The notes under the pieces: model-generated | What the model was told of the DNA's origin: nothing | What the model saw: the letters and a program-made list of their open reading frames with translations, nothing else | Databases searched by the model: none | DNA from: a virus | DNA: 30,125 nucleotides | Virus record (IMG/VR): IMGVR_UViG_3300037184_000153 | Coordinates: 1 to 30,125 of that record | Direction: 5' to 3' (one strand) | Translations under genes and position numbers: made by a program | Part shown: positions 1-6,994 of the stretch, in pieces | Layout: each line of letters opens with the position of its first letter | How positions within the stretch are numbered: position 1 is the first letter of the stretch

Positions 1-89
1 TCATCTGGAAAGAACCATATGACGTTCCCAACGATTTCCTTGATCTTGATGCCGAGGTTCCGATAGCTTGGTTATCAGAAAAGGTTTGA
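1..89 (+). CDS. 3' end of an unidentified gene (5' cut by window edge)
   Basis: Reading from base 3, the frame is open and encodes 28 residues ending WLSEKV before a TGA at 87-89. That TGA lies inside the first repeat promoter (TTGAC at 86-90), a stop-in-promoter arrangement seen many times in this window, which supports this being a real gene tail. Too little is present to assign a function. Confidence 0.55.
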   Translation, partial: IWKEPYDVPNDFLDLDAEVPIAWLSEKV

Positions 90-103
90 CATTTGATTAA
101 ATT
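86..103 (+). promoter_or_regulatory. Repeat promoter copy 1
   Basis: TTGACATTTGATTAAATT; first T is 38 nt before the ATG at 124. Its TGA ends the partial gene upstream. Confidence 0.75.
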
Positions 104-123
104 TTGATCTAACTCATCATATT

Positions 124-1038
124 ATGTTTAAGGTACGGACAGAACCACAGGCAAATTATCGTGCCGTCTTCATTGATGGAAAGACATTGAGGATTCCTCT
201 TGATCCAAAGAAGCCAATCACAGAGTTGCATTTTCCTGAATTTTACGATGTAAGTTTTGGGACAAAATGCAGTGGAAATTGTTTCGACGTGTGTTATGCA
301 TCGGCATTGAAAGCCGGTGTTCATTATACACATCTTGCTGAAAAAATCCATAAGTTTTTTGGTCCTCTGACAGAGAACCAGAGACCAATACAAATGGCTT
401 GCGGAGGCGAATCGGACAGTATGGAGAATCCGGAATGTTGGGAAGCACTTGAAGCATTTCGTTCGCTTGGCATTGTTCCAAATCTTACTACCCACGGTAT
501 TTTTGTGAATGACAAGACGATTGGGAATATTCAGAAATACACAGGAGGCGTGGCCGTGAGCCTACATCCACATTTAGAAAAAGCGTGGAGAAAGGCAATT
601 GATATTCTTCATGATGCAAAGGTTCGTCTTAATGTTCACTTTATCATTTCAGATAAAGAGTCCGTGGATCTTTTCATGAAGTTGTATAAGGAACTGTCGG
701 AGACGGTGGAATATTTCGTACTTCTTCCATTGATGAATGTTGGTCATGCAAAGAAGAATCCTAAGAAAGTTGATCTCATCGCACTTGAGAAAGCAATGGA
801 TTCTATTTACTCGGAAGGAAAATTAGCCTGTGGTGCTAATCTCTATCCGTGGCTCTGTACAGTAGGAAAGAAGTATGGAATTTCATTATACAGCCCAGAG
901 ATTTTTTCCAAGTATCTTCTCTTAAATGATCGACTTGATGTGTTCAATAATTCTTTCGAAAGAAAGCCGGTTCCATATACAACGGAAAACGGATGTGAAC
1001 TTGGATTTGCTAGGACGGAGTTTGGGTTAAATACCTGA
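124..1038 (+). CDS. Radical SAM superfamily protein
   Basis: 304 aa. Residues 45-60 carry a cysteine trio (C49, C53, C57) followed by Tyr, the place of the [4Fe-4S] cluster motif of radical SAM enzymes. A GGES sequence at 94-97 fits the GGE motif that contacts the methionine part of SAM, and LTTHG (121-125) plus VAVSLHPH fit later strands of the partial TIM barrel. Such enzymes cleave SAM to a 5'-deoxyadenosyl radical; the substrate here is unknown. The cluster motif is CX3CX3C, not the usual CX3CX2C. The ATG at 124 follows a repeat promoter with no Shine-Dalgarno. The gene stands alone, and an HNH endonuclease gene follows 43 nt after its stop. The family call is from motifs; the role in infection is not inferable. 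Confidence 0.75.
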   Translation: MFKVRTEPQANYRAVFIDGKTLRIPLDPKKPITELHFPEFYDVSFGTKCSGNCFDVCYASALKAGVHYTHLAEKIHKFFGPLTENQRPIQMACGGESDSMENPECWEALEAFRSLGIVPNLTTHGIFVNDKTIGNIQKYTGGVAVSLHPHLEKAWRKAIDILHDAKVRLNVHFIISDKESVDLFMKLYKELSETVEYFVLLPLMNVGHAKKNPKKVDLIALEKAMDSIYSEGKLACGANLYPWLCTVGKKYGISLYSPEIFSKYLLLNDRLDVFNNSFERKPVPYTTENGCELGFARTEFGLNT

Positions 1039-1062
1039 AAATAAATCCGTGTTTTCTCGATG

Positions 1063-1082
1063 TCACTTATAGTTATAAGTGA
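1063..1082. promoter_or_regulatory. Perfect palindrome at the start of the HNH gene
   Basis: TCACTTATA, two bases, then TATAAGTGA form a perfect 9-bp inverted repeat that ends on the first base of the ATG at 1082. It could be an operator or an RNA hairpin restricting expression of the endonuclease. There is no repeat promoter here. Confidence 0.5.
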
Positions 1083-2047
1083 TGTCAATAAAGAAAGAAC
1101 CTCGTAAATTTAATTGTGTTATCTGTGGAATCGAATGTGTTTCTAGGGATAAACGGTCCAAACTTTGTGGCTCTTTAGATTGCCAAAGAGCGTTCATTCG
1201 CAAAACGTATCATTCTACTCTATATCCACGTAAGTGTGTCATATGTGGAAAAGAGTTTGAGGGGAAGTATCATGAAACTGTGTGTAGTGATGAATGTGAA
1301 TCAAAGTCATATTCGAACGGGTCACTCTCGATGGGAACCATCGATGTTAATTTTACTTGTCGCTATTGTGGAAAAATTCTTGAGACGGTAAAGAAGGTTA
1401 AAAATTGGAAAGTAAATCCAAACACAAAGAAACGATTAAAGACTTGTTCGGATTGCAGAAAGATGGTTCTCCAGAAGATGTCCGAAGCCAAGAAAGGAAA
1501 CAAGAATCCTAACTGGAAAGAAGTAAAGAAAATACGGACTAAATACATACAAAATTATTCTAGTAAAGAAGATTTTAAAAAAGCAATGTCTGATCGGATG
1601 AAGAGAAACAATCCAATGAAGAACCTAGAAACGGTTAAAAAGGTATTTCGAACTAGAAAACAAAAAATAGAAAATGGAACTTTAGTTTTTAAAAAAGGGA
1701 TAAATAATCCTAGATGGAAGGGAATCTCTGACCGAAAACACATTCTTCGAACTCGTTTATATTCTTCGTGGGTGAAACCTGTAATGGAACGAGACGGCTG
1801 GAAATGTACAATGTGTGGTCAAAGGAAAAATTTAGAAGTCCATCATAAAGTTCCATTTAGAGAAATTTTGATAAAATGTCTTTCCAAGTTCAATAAGAAG
1901 ATAAAAGAATTGACTAATGAAGAATTTGAGTTATTGTGGACAGACGTTTTAGGTGAGCATTCACTTGACACCGGAATAAGTTTGTGTAAGAAATGTCATT
2001 CAAATGCAGATTCTTGCCGTGCCCACTTTGAACCAATTTTAGCTTGA
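1082..2047 (+). CDS. HNH homing endonuclease with zinc-finger and NUMOD3-like repeats
   Basis: 321 aa from the ATG at 1082 (a GTG at 1079 is also in frame). The N-terminal third has three CxxC...C-type clusters (CVICG near 12, CVICG near 51, CRYCG near 92), likely zinc-binding. The middle has NUMOD3-like GNKNPNWK and GINNPRWKG motifs typical of homing-endonuclease DNA-binding regions. The C-terminal part holds the HNH nuclease: RDGWKCTMCG, then LEVHHKVPF, then LCKKCH. A free-standing mobile endonuclease is the best reading. It lacks the repeat promoter of its neighbours, has a palindrome over its start, and ends on the TGA of the next repeat promoter. Confidence 0.85.
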   Translation: MSIKKEPRKFNCVICGIECVSRDKRSKLCGSLDCQRAFIRKTYHSTLYPRKCVICGKEFEGKYHETVCSDECESKSYSNGSLSMGTIDVNFTCRYCGKILETVKKVKNWKVNPNTKKRLKTCSDCRKMVLQKMSEAKKGNKNPNWKEVKKIRTKYIQNYSSKEDFKKAMSDRMKRNNPMKNLETVKKVFRTRKQKIENGTLVFKKGINNPRWKGISDRKHILRTRLYSSWVKPVMERDGWKCTMCGQRKNLEVHHKVPFREILIKCLSKFNKKIKELTNEEFELLWTDVLGEHSLDTGISLCKKCHSNADSCRAHFEPILA

Positions 2048-2061
2048 CATCCAATAAAATC
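2044..2061 (+). promoter_or_regulatory. Repeat promoter copy 2 (variant)
   Basis: TTGACATCCAATAAAATC; TTTGAT is replaced by TCCAAT. First T is 36 nt before the ATG at 2080, and its TGA ends the HNH gene. Confidence 0.65.
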
Positions 2062-2079
2062 TCCTTCACCCTCACCATC

Positions 2080-2976
2080 ATGAGCTATATTTTCATTATT
2101 CCTTTTCACTCCTCCGTTGACGTTATCACCAACTCTTCAAGTGAACTTTTTATATGTTCAACGAAAGAAACTCTCGACACGATTAAAGCCGCTGTCGTTG
2201 CCATGGTCGAAGAGTACAATAAGACCCCTCCGACTGACCCGGAGGAACTTAAATGGTGGACCCCAGTGAATATTGAGTGTCTGTTTAAGGATATTCGGGG
2301 CGGCGAAAGAATCTTTGCTGAACCTGAAATTTCTAGGTACACCATCAATCTGGACTGTGAAGAATATCGTCATTATTCAGATATTTCACAACATTACAAT
2401 TACAGTTATGATGCACGTCCGCTACATCCTGAACGATTGAAGGGCGACAAGGCGATGAAAGCTTGGAAAAAGCTTCATCCGGAACCTCGTTTCGATTACG
2501 AGACGGTCAAGGATCAGACTTACGAGGTATACGAGAAAACTCCAGCTTATAAAAAGTATAGCAAGGAACACGATGCGTGGAGGGATGCTGAACGTCGTGA
2601 GGCCAATAAGGTTTACAAGGTATGGGGAAAACTTGTGCTCATGGCTTATCAGGCTATGATGGAACACTTCGCCGAAGTCAACGGCATTGATCTGAGTGTG
2701 GTAGGCAAGCCGACCAATCGTGATTTCGAGTATTCATATTGTCGATATGAGACGTTTGATTTCATCAAGAAGGGTGGAGATTACAAGAAAAGCACATCGA
2801 AGGCAGTTATTCGTGCTTTTGAATTTATTGAAATTGTCGAAGAGGCCACCGGTTGGGGTTTCTCTGTCAAAGCTGGAGATATTCTCCTACGATCTGAGTC
2901 GGATAATTCCATCCCTTACGGGCTTTTCGATACTATTGAAAAAATCTTCAATGCAGAACGGAGACACCTTGGATGA
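2080..2976 (+). CDS. Conserved-looking phage protein of unknown function
   Basis: 298 aa. The open frame extends upstream to a TTG at 2044, but that TTG is the start of the promoter repeat; ATG 2080 is at the standard 36-nt distance and is taken as the start. The N-terminus is hydrophobic and contains VDVITNSSSELF; Asn-Ser-Ser-rich motifs of this kind recur, from memory, near the N-termini of unknown phage proteins. The middle (about 90-180) is rich in Tyr, Lys, Glu and Arg and probably helical. The stop overlaps the ATG of the next gene (ATGA), so translation is probably coupled. Function unknown. Confidence 0.75.
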   Translation: MSYIFIIPFHSSVDVITNSSSELFICSTKETLDTIKAAVVAMVEEYNKTPPTDPEELKWWTPVNIECLFKDIRGGERIFAEPEISRYTINLDCEEYRHYSDISQHYNYSYDARPLHPERLKGDKAMKAWKKLHPEPRFDYETVKDQTYEVYEKTPAYKKYSKEHDAWRDAERREANKVYKVWGKLVLMAYQAMMEHFAEVNGIDLSVVGKPTNRDFEYSYCRYETFDFIKKGGDYKKSTSKAVIRAFEFIEIVEEATGWGFSVKAGDILLRSESDNSIPYGLFDTIEKIFNAERRHLG

Positions 2977-3152
2977 AAATTTCAACTTTTTATCATCCTT
3001 GGACATTGTTCGTGGCAGGAATTCTCACTCTGTCATTTGTTCCTTTTCACATAGGAGAACCTGTCGGTTACATGTTCGGACTTTGGGGCGGAGCATTTTT
3101 GGTTTCAGCTTTCATCCGGTTGTTGATCATTTCTCCCGATCCTAGATGGTAA
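2973..3152 (+). CDS. Small two-helix membrane protein
   Basis: 59 aa starting MKISTFYHPW. The ATG overlaps the previous stop (ATGA). Two hydrophobic segments, about residues 10-25 and 33-54, are joined by a short loop containing GEP, with a charged SPDPRW tail. Resembles in length and layout the next gene and several others in the window (6068, 6257, 13015). Function unknown. Confidence 0.65.
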   Translation: MKISTFYHPWTLFVAGILTLSFVPFHIGEPVGYMFGLWGGAFLVSAFIRLLIISPDPRW

Positions 3153-3171
3153 CATTCTAACAACATTTCAA

Positions 3172-3369
3172 ATGAGAATAGCATTCACAAAAATAGAAAT
3201 CAGCATCAAGAATCCTTGGGTTCTTTTCGTTCTTGCTTTATCCTGTTTTTCTTTGATTCCAATTTTCTGGGATCGTCCGATGGCATGGCTTGGAGTGATC
3301 TGGGGTTTTGGTCTCATGATCGCAACCATTGCTCGTGCTACATCAGATCGTCAGGAATTTTGGAGATAG
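3172..3369 (+). CDS. Small two-helix membrane protein
   Basis: 65 aa. Predicted membrane segments at about 14-31 and 36-55 with a DRP turn, and a polar tail ending RQEFWR. It starts 20 nt after the preceding small membrane gene. Shared features (NPWVLF versus HPWTLF, second helix ending I(A)RA) suggest the two arose by duplication. Third gene of the operon beginning at 2080. Confidence 0.65.
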   Translation: MRIAFTKIEISIKNPWVLFVLALSCFSLIPIFWDRPMAWLGVIWGFGLMIATIARATSDRQEFWR

Positions 3370-3372
3370 ATC

Positions 3373-3390
3373 TTGACATTTGATTAAAAT
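3373..3390 (+). promoter_or_regulatory. Repeat promoter copy 3
   Basis: TTGACATTTGATTAAAAT, 3 nt after the upstream TAG; first T is 36 nt before ATG 3409. Confidence 0.8.
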
Positions 3391-3408
3391 TGTTCCACAC
3401 TCTGAACC

Positions 3409-4149
3409 ATGAAATTCAAACCCGGAAAGACATTCACGATTAAGCCTTCGGGAGTCGTTGTCAACCAGAGTGGTGATTTTTATTACTGGAAATGCACGGT
3501 GTCAGGAATGTACACCATGGCAACCAAGGAACGGTTTGAAAAAAGTGTCCTTCCTGAGTACGGTAATGACGAATTTCGGTTGACCAAGGAATTCGTTAGT
3601 GCCCCTGCCACTCGTTATCTTGCTGCTGGCTACACCAAGGAACAGATTGAAGAAATTGCCGAAAAGAACGACGGTAAACTTCCCTCACTCAGTGGAATTC
3701 CACGCAAGACTCGGAATAAGGACGAAGATCCTGAAAAAAACGCAATTAAGAAAGAGCGGGAGGAATTGATTGAAAGTGTCAAACCCGTTCGTCAGGCAAA
3801 CAATCTGGAAACTGCGGTGATTAAAACGATTGTTGTCAAGTCGGCTGATGTGGTTGTTCCTCAGAAGGCCGAAAAGGTTTATGCTTGGTCAGGTGATCCA
3901 AATTATTTCAAGTCTGCTGCGGCTTCCCCGATTGACATTGGGGAAGTGACCAAAGAAGCATGTTTGTTTCCAAATCATTTTTTGGACAGTGAGTGTGCCG
4001 AATGTCCAGTGTATGACAAATGCACGCTGTCAATCAAGTTCACCGAAGAGACTCGTGGAAAGAACAAGCGTGCAGTTGCTCCGGTGGTAAAGAAGATCCA
4101 ATCATGGCAGGATGATGAAATTTCAGTTCCTGCTGAAACTTTGGGTTAG
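3409..4149 (+). CDS. Unknown protein with a C-terminal Cys cluster
   Basis: 246 aa. The N-terminal half (1-95) is mixed alpha/beta. Residues 98-130 are strongly charged (many Lys and Glu, likely helical or flexible). Near the C-terminus four cysteines (C185, C196, C199, C205; spacing C-x10-C-x2-C-x5-C) could bind zinc or an iron-sulfur cluster. The tail is basic then acidic. Single-gene transcript: a repeat promoter in front and a strong hairpin terminator 25 nt behind. No family recognised. Confidence 0.75.
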   Translation: MKFKPGKTFTIKPSGVVVNQSGDFYYWKCTVSGMYTMATKERFEKSVLPEYGNDEFRLTKEFVSAPATRYLAAGYTKEQIEEIAEKNDGKLPSLSGIPRKTRNKDEDPEKNAIKKEREELIESVKPVRQANNLETAVIKTIVVKSADVVVPQKAEKVYAWSGDPNYFKSAAASPIDIGEVTKEACLFPNHFLDSECAECPVYDKCTLSIKFTEETRGKNKRAVAPVVKKIQSWQDDEISVPAETLG

Positions 4150-4174
4150 GTTTGGGGTTAAGGTCATGGTCAAA

Positions 4175-4214
4175 GGAAACCCGGTCTTGTGGTGGGGCCG
4201 GGTTTCCGCTTTTT
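4175..4214 (+). terminator. Strong rho-independent terminator
   Basis: GGAAACCCGG (4175-4184) pairs perfectly with CCGGGTTTCC (4198-4207) around a 13-nt loop and is followed by GCTTTTTAT. The next repeat promoter begins 12 nt later, which supports the promoter reading of that repeat. Confidence 0.9.
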
Positions 4215-4225
4215 ATAGAAAGAGC

Positions 4226-4243
4226 TTGACTTTTGATTTAATT
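4226..4243 (+). promoter_or_regulatory. Repeat promoter copy 4
   Basis: TTGACTTTTGATTTAATT, directly after a terminator; first T is 36 nt before ATG 4262. Confidence 0.85.
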
Positions 4244-4261
4244 CCGTCAACAGTGTTACCC

Positions 4262-4810
4262 ATGATGATTATGAGAATCATTGAACAACTTCCAGTCAAA
4301 GAAACCCTCCGCAAGAGTCTTTTGACTTCGATGAACATGAATTATGCCGTTATTAATGGCAAACGTCGTTCCATCGAACGTCTCAAAGCATTTGCTGTTC
4401 ATGGTTGCACGTGTGTCCGTTGCGGTAACACTGGGAACGAAATAATTGTTTGGGAAGCCAATGATGGGGCAACCCATGTTGATCTCTTCTTTCGTGATAA
4501 GAAAGGTCGTCCGGTGATGATGACACGGGATCACATCATTCCAAAAAGCAAGAAGGGGCTGAACAATATTTTTAATTATCAGCCAATGTGCTGCCGGTGC
4601 AATCTCCACAAAGGTTGTAACGAGACACAAGAAGACATCAATCTTTCAGTATTCAGAAATCGATGGAAGGATATCTATTACGGTATCCATGATCGGGTGA
4701 TTTCTTGCTCTTGCAATCGAATCGTCGGGCGGTTCTACCCGCACATAAAGTATTTAATGAGTCTGTATCTCCACCGTGTTTCATGGGTGATTGCAAAGAT
4801 TTCTTCTTGA
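4262..4810 (+). CDS. HNH endonuclease
   Basis: 182 aa. Upstream in-frame codons run through the terminator and promoter, so ATG 4262 (or 4265) is the start. The core is a typical HNH fold with a structural zinc site: CTCVRCG (C51, C54), then TRDHIIPKSKKG (D90, H91), Asn residues at 101-105, then MCCRCNLHKG (C111, C113). Such enzymes nick or cut DNA using one metal ion. Unlike the homing-type HNH gene at 1082, this one has the standard promoter and no NUMOD repeats, so it may be a domesticated phage nuclease. The stop is the TGA of the next promoter. Confidence 0.8.
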   Translation: MMIMRIIEQLPVKETLRKSLLTSMNMNYAVINGKRRSIERLKAFAVHGCTCVRCGNTGNEIIVWEANDGATHVDLFFRDKKGRPVMMTRDHIIPKSKKGLNNIFNYQPMCCRCNLHKGCNETQEDINLSVFRNRWKDIYYGIHDRVISCSCNRIVGRFYPHIKYLMSLYLHRVSWVIAKISS

Positions 4811-4824
4811 CATTTGATTAAAAT
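4807..4824 (+). promoter_or_regulatory. Repeat promoter copy 5
   Basis: TTGACATTTGATTAAAAT; first T is 37 nt before ATG 4844; its TGA ends the HNH gene. Confidence 0.8.
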
Positions 4825-4843
4825 TTGATCAACTAGCGAGATC

Positions 4844-5368
4844 ATGAACGCAGAAATCGATCTGGAAACAGCTCGTCGCGAAATGCTTTTGACGGAGATT
4901 CCTCGCTTCAACAGCTTTGAAGAGGTTACGGTGTTCCTCAATGGTTACATGGTAAAACGGTATGGGTTGCACAGCACTTATGACATTAACTGTGGTTTTT
5001 GTTTCATTTGGGCTTATCTTGTATGGGTGTTGTGGGATTATGCCGATGAAATAGTTTTTGTTACCACTCGTGGCCATGTCGGAGTAAAATATCAAGGAAA
5101 GTTTTATGACTCTGAAAATTTGTACGGAGCAAATGAAGATGCCGTATTTACCCAATATTACAGCCCAATTTCTATCAGTCTTTTTGACATGTGCTGGTAT
5201 TGGGCTCGTGGTGGGATTGAACGTTTTGAATTTCGAAAACTCATTTCAGCCTTTGACCCCCAATTGTTCGAGGAAGTCAAAAAGAATCCTTTTGTATGGG
5301 ATAGTCCTCCGATGGAATACGATCAGATAAATGAACTTTATTCTAATCTTGTACCACTTCAAGCTTGA
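4844..5368 (+). CDS. Possible cysteine peptidase / transglutaminase-like protein
   Basis: 174 aa. Residues 48-58 read INCGFCFIWA, and 77-90 read GHVGVKYQGKFYDS. A Cys at the start of a helix (C50 or C53), then His (H78) before a beta hairpin, then Asp (D89), is the order of a papain/transglutaminase-like triad. The C-H-D order is visible; activity is inference. The rest (100-174) is rich in Phe, Tyr and Trp with no recognised motif. Single gene with its own promoter; the stop is the TGA of the next promoter. Confidence 0.6.
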   Translation: MNAEIDLETARREMLLTEIPRFNSFEEVTVFLNGYMVKRYGLHSTYDINCGFCFIWAYLVWVLWDYADEIVFVTTRGHVGVKYQGKFYDSENLYGANEDAVFTQYYSPISISLFDMCWYWARGGIERFEFRKLISAFDPQLFEEVKKNPFVWDSPPMEYDQINELYSNLVPLQA

Positions 5369-5382
5369 CATTTGATTAAAAT
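5365..5382 (+). promoter_or_regulatory. Repeat promoter copy 6
   Basis: TTGACATTTGATTAAAAT; 36 nt downstream lies an ATA, not an ATG, at 5401. The leader TTAATTCACACC is identical to those before genes 10285, 12019 and 13015. Confidence 0.8.
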
Positions 5383-5400
5383 TTAATCTTAATTCACACC

Positions 5401-5535
5401 ATAAAAAACAGCAAAATCTTCTTCGCCACTCTCAAAGAATTGGCTGAATTCTTGGAATCATACCATGGCACCTCAGCTTTTGAAGTGCATCAGCGTGGAG
5501 GAGATTGGATTATGGAATTTACCGAAGGATTCTGA
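5401..5535 (+). CDS. 44-codon gene with ATA at the expected start
   Basis: From ATA 5401 the frame reads KNSKIFFATL, then KELAEFLES, and ends WIMEFTEGF at TGA 5533. It looks protein-like (an amphipathic helix, then a beta-rich end), and the codon at the exact 36-nt start position is ATA where all comparable cassettes have ATG. Either AUA initiates here, the gene is silenced by a G-to-A change, or translation begins internally. A rival 27-codon frame (MAPQLLKC..., ATG near 5465) ends in the next promoter's TGA but looks less convincing. Confidence 0.45.
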   Translation: MKNSKIFFATLKELAEFLESYHGTSAFEVHQRGGDWIMEFTEGF

Positions 5536-5544
5536 ATTTAATCC

Positions 5545-5562
5545 TTGACTTTGGATAAAAAA
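5545..5562 (+). promoter_or_regulatory. Repeat promoter copy 7 (GGATAAAA class)
   Basis: TTGACTTTGGATAAAAAA; first T is 37 nt before ATG 5582. Confidence 0.8.
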
Positions 5563-5581
5563 TCTGATCCACTCTTCAATC

Positions 5582-5899
5582 ATGAAGCTTAAGACCGAAG
5601 CAGAAATTAAAGCCATCTTGAAGTCCATTCGGGAGGTTTTCGAGTACCGCAACATCGAGTATCTCACGAAGTCAGCTTATGGTTATCTTTACCTTTGCTC
5701 TGGCTTCATCGCTCATTACAATCTGAATGGTTTCCGTGATGCCTATCGGAACATCGAAACGCTTCGTGAAGCCCTCTTCTCCAATGAGCCTATGAACCAG
5801 TGGAGGAACTTCCTTCCGGAAGATCATGATTACGAGTACATGATGCAGAAGCGTAACATCTATAATCGGATCGTTGCCATTGCCGAGGAGAACACCTAA
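5582..5899 (+). CDS. Unknown 105-aa protein, probably helical
   Basis: Begins MKLKTEAEIKAILKSI and is predicted mostly alpha-helical, with a Tyr-rich stretch at 33-45. No motif recognised. First gene of an operon of four with 5901, 6068 and 6257. Start fixed by the promoter distance. Confidence 0.75.
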   Translation: MKLKTEAEIKAILKSIREVFEYRNIEYLTKSAYGYLYLCSGFIAHYNLNGFRDAYRNIETLREALFSNEPMNQWRNFLPEDHDYEYMMQKRNIYNRIVAIAEENT

Positions 5900-5900
5900 A

Positions 5901-6071
5901 ATGAATAAGGGTGACAAGGTTCTTGCTCGTTTTCCATCCGGCTGGGCTGTTGGTGGAACGGTATTGATGATCATTTCTCCCAAGGGCAATGAGATAACTG
6001 AAATCGATGTTCTTTTTCTCGATGGTTGCCATCAAGCTTTTCCTGTTCAATCAGTAACTCCAATTCCATGA
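5901..6071 (+). CDS. Small SH3/KOW-like protein
   Basis: 56 aa, begins MNKGDKVLARFPSGWAVGG one base after the previous stop. Alternating beta pattern with GDKV near the N-terminus, as in small SH3-like barrels; compare the gene at 20419 (VGDLIAFNPP...KGVIVAF). This fold often binds nucleic acid or peptides, but no partner is evident. The stop overlaps the next ATG. Confidence 0.65.
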   Translation: MNKGDKVLARFPSGWAVGGTVLMIISPKGNEITEIDVLFLDGCHQAFPVQSVTPIP

Positions 6072-6253
6072 AAATCTTTTCATTCTTCTCCACTCTTACG
6101 TTCCATTTCATTGCCGCAACGACTTTTATCGGTCTTGCTATCGGATATGGAAACACTCCCGGCAATCGTCCGATGGAACTTGGTATTTTAATCGGCCTCG
6201 CGGCAGGAACGGCTATTTCTTGTTTCGTTCGGCTCTTCAACACGCTCGACTAA
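6068..6253 (+). CDS. Small two-helix membrane protein
   Basis: 61 aa. Membrane segments about 8-27 and 37-56, separated by a GNTPGNRP loop. ATGA overlap with the previous gene. Likely a paralogue of the following gene (both read MKI..., GLAIG/GIAIG, then LGIL). Function unknown. Confidence 0.7.
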   Translation: MKIFSFFSTLTFHFIAATTFIGLAIGYGNTPGNRPMELGILIGLAAGTAISCFVRLFNTLD

Positions 6254-6256
6254 TTT

Positions 6257-6472
6257 ATGAAAATTCCAACGATCTCGATTTCAATCATGGCTCATTTCTT
6301 CATCGCGATTCTCTCATGGGGTATTGCGATTGGAACAGCCAATTTCAATCATCCGAATACCCTGTTACTGGGAATTCTTTTCAGTTGGGCCGTTGCTTGT
6401 TTTAGTGCTTGGGCTTACCGGGCAATCATGTACCGGATCGAACAGGACGAAGCTAACAGAAGGAGATATTGA
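6257..6472 (+). CDS. Small two-helix membrane protein, basic tail
   Basis: 71 aa. Helices about 8-28 and 35-55, then a charged tail ending EANRRRY, likely cytoplasmic. It starts 3 nt after the previous stop. Last gene of the operon beginning at 5582. Confidence 0.7.
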   Translation: MKIPTISISIMAHFFIAILSWGIAIGTANFNHPNTLLLGILFSWAVACFSAWAYRAIMYRIEQDEANRRRY

Positions 6473-6481
6473 AATTAATCC

Positions 6482-6499
6482 TTGACATTGGATAAAATT
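6482..6499 (+). promoter_or_regulatory. Repeat promoter copy 8 (GGATAAAA class)
   Basis: TTGACATTGGATAAAATT; first T is 36 nt before ATG 6518. Confidence 0.8.
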
Positions 6500-6517
6500 T
6501 CTGTCTCACTCTCGACC

Positions 6518-6705
6518 ATGAAGAATTTCCAGTTAACTATTGATGCCATCAACTCTGTATAAAGGAAGAAGCTCGGAAGTTTGCTTACGAGAATTATTTC
6601 TATCCAACGGCAATGGAAATCCTGATCATTGAAACTGCCATGCGGAGGGCAGTGGTGATCACAACGGAAAAGCTTCTTGAAAACATCAACGCAAATCACC
6701 GATGA
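6518..6705 (+). pseudogene. Frame-disrupted small gene
   Basis: ATG 6518 has the correct promoter distance and encodes MKNFQLTIDAINSV before TAA. Coding then continues convincingly in the -1 frame (KEEARKFAYENYFYPTAM, then EILIIETAMRRAVV, ending NANHR) to TGA 6703, which overlaps the next start. The second frame has no early ATG. A single-base indel near 6555-6562 would join both parts into about 62 aa. No slippery heptamer is visible, so a mutation or assembly error is more likely than programmed frameshifting. Confidence 0.6.
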
Positions 6706-6911
6706 ATATTAATATTTCAGCGTTGCAACTGCAATCCGACTATGACAGTAATATCGAGATTCATGCTCATGTGATGGATTTTACCCGAGCTGTTTACGGT
6801 CCCAATCCTACAGCCACGGATATTGAAATCGTTCGTGGTGTCATGCGGGCCGGGGCGACTATCGGAACGTATAATGTTCTCAAGAATCTCCGGACCGAAT
6901 TGAGGAAATAA
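6702..6911 (+). CDS. Unknown 69-aa protein
   Basis: Begins MNINISALQLQSDYDSN; helical, ending LKNLRTELRK. The ATG overlaps the stop of the frame-disrupted gene (ATGA), so its translation may depend on that gene being read to the end. No family recognised. Confidence 0.7.
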   Translation: MNINISALQLQSDYDSNIEIHAHVMDFTRAVYGPNPTATDIEIVRGVMRAGATIGTYNVLKNLRTELRK

Positions 6912-6924
6912 TCTCAAAAAAGTC

Positions 6925-6942
6925 TTGACATTTGATAAACTT
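6925..6942 (+). promoter_or_regulatory. Repeat promoter copy 9 (long-leader type)
   Basis: TTGACATTTGATAAACTT; 36 nt downstream is GTC (6961) where other cassettes have ATG. The true start is 34 nt further, after an A-rich unstructured leader. Confidence 0.8.
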
Positions 6943-6994
6943 TCTGTCTCACTCTCCCACGTCAAAGTAAAACTAACAAAACAAAACTCTATCT

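Noticed and set aside
86-124. Reading the repeat as an ordinary sigma70 promoter with a -10 box 17 bp after TTGAC.
   Set aside because: The expected -10 positions hold C/T-rich sequence (for example CACTCT) with little match to TATAAT; the conserved part directly follows TTGAC. A leaderless start is kept only as a hypothesis.
4256-4630. A 124-aa minus-strand frame opposite the HNH nuclease.
   Set aside because: Shadow of a gene with a clear catalytic motif; no start signal.
6550-6565. Programmed -1 frameshift in the 6518 gene.
   Set aside because: No X-XXY-YYZ slippery heptamer or obvious downstream structure is present before the stop; an indel is simpler.
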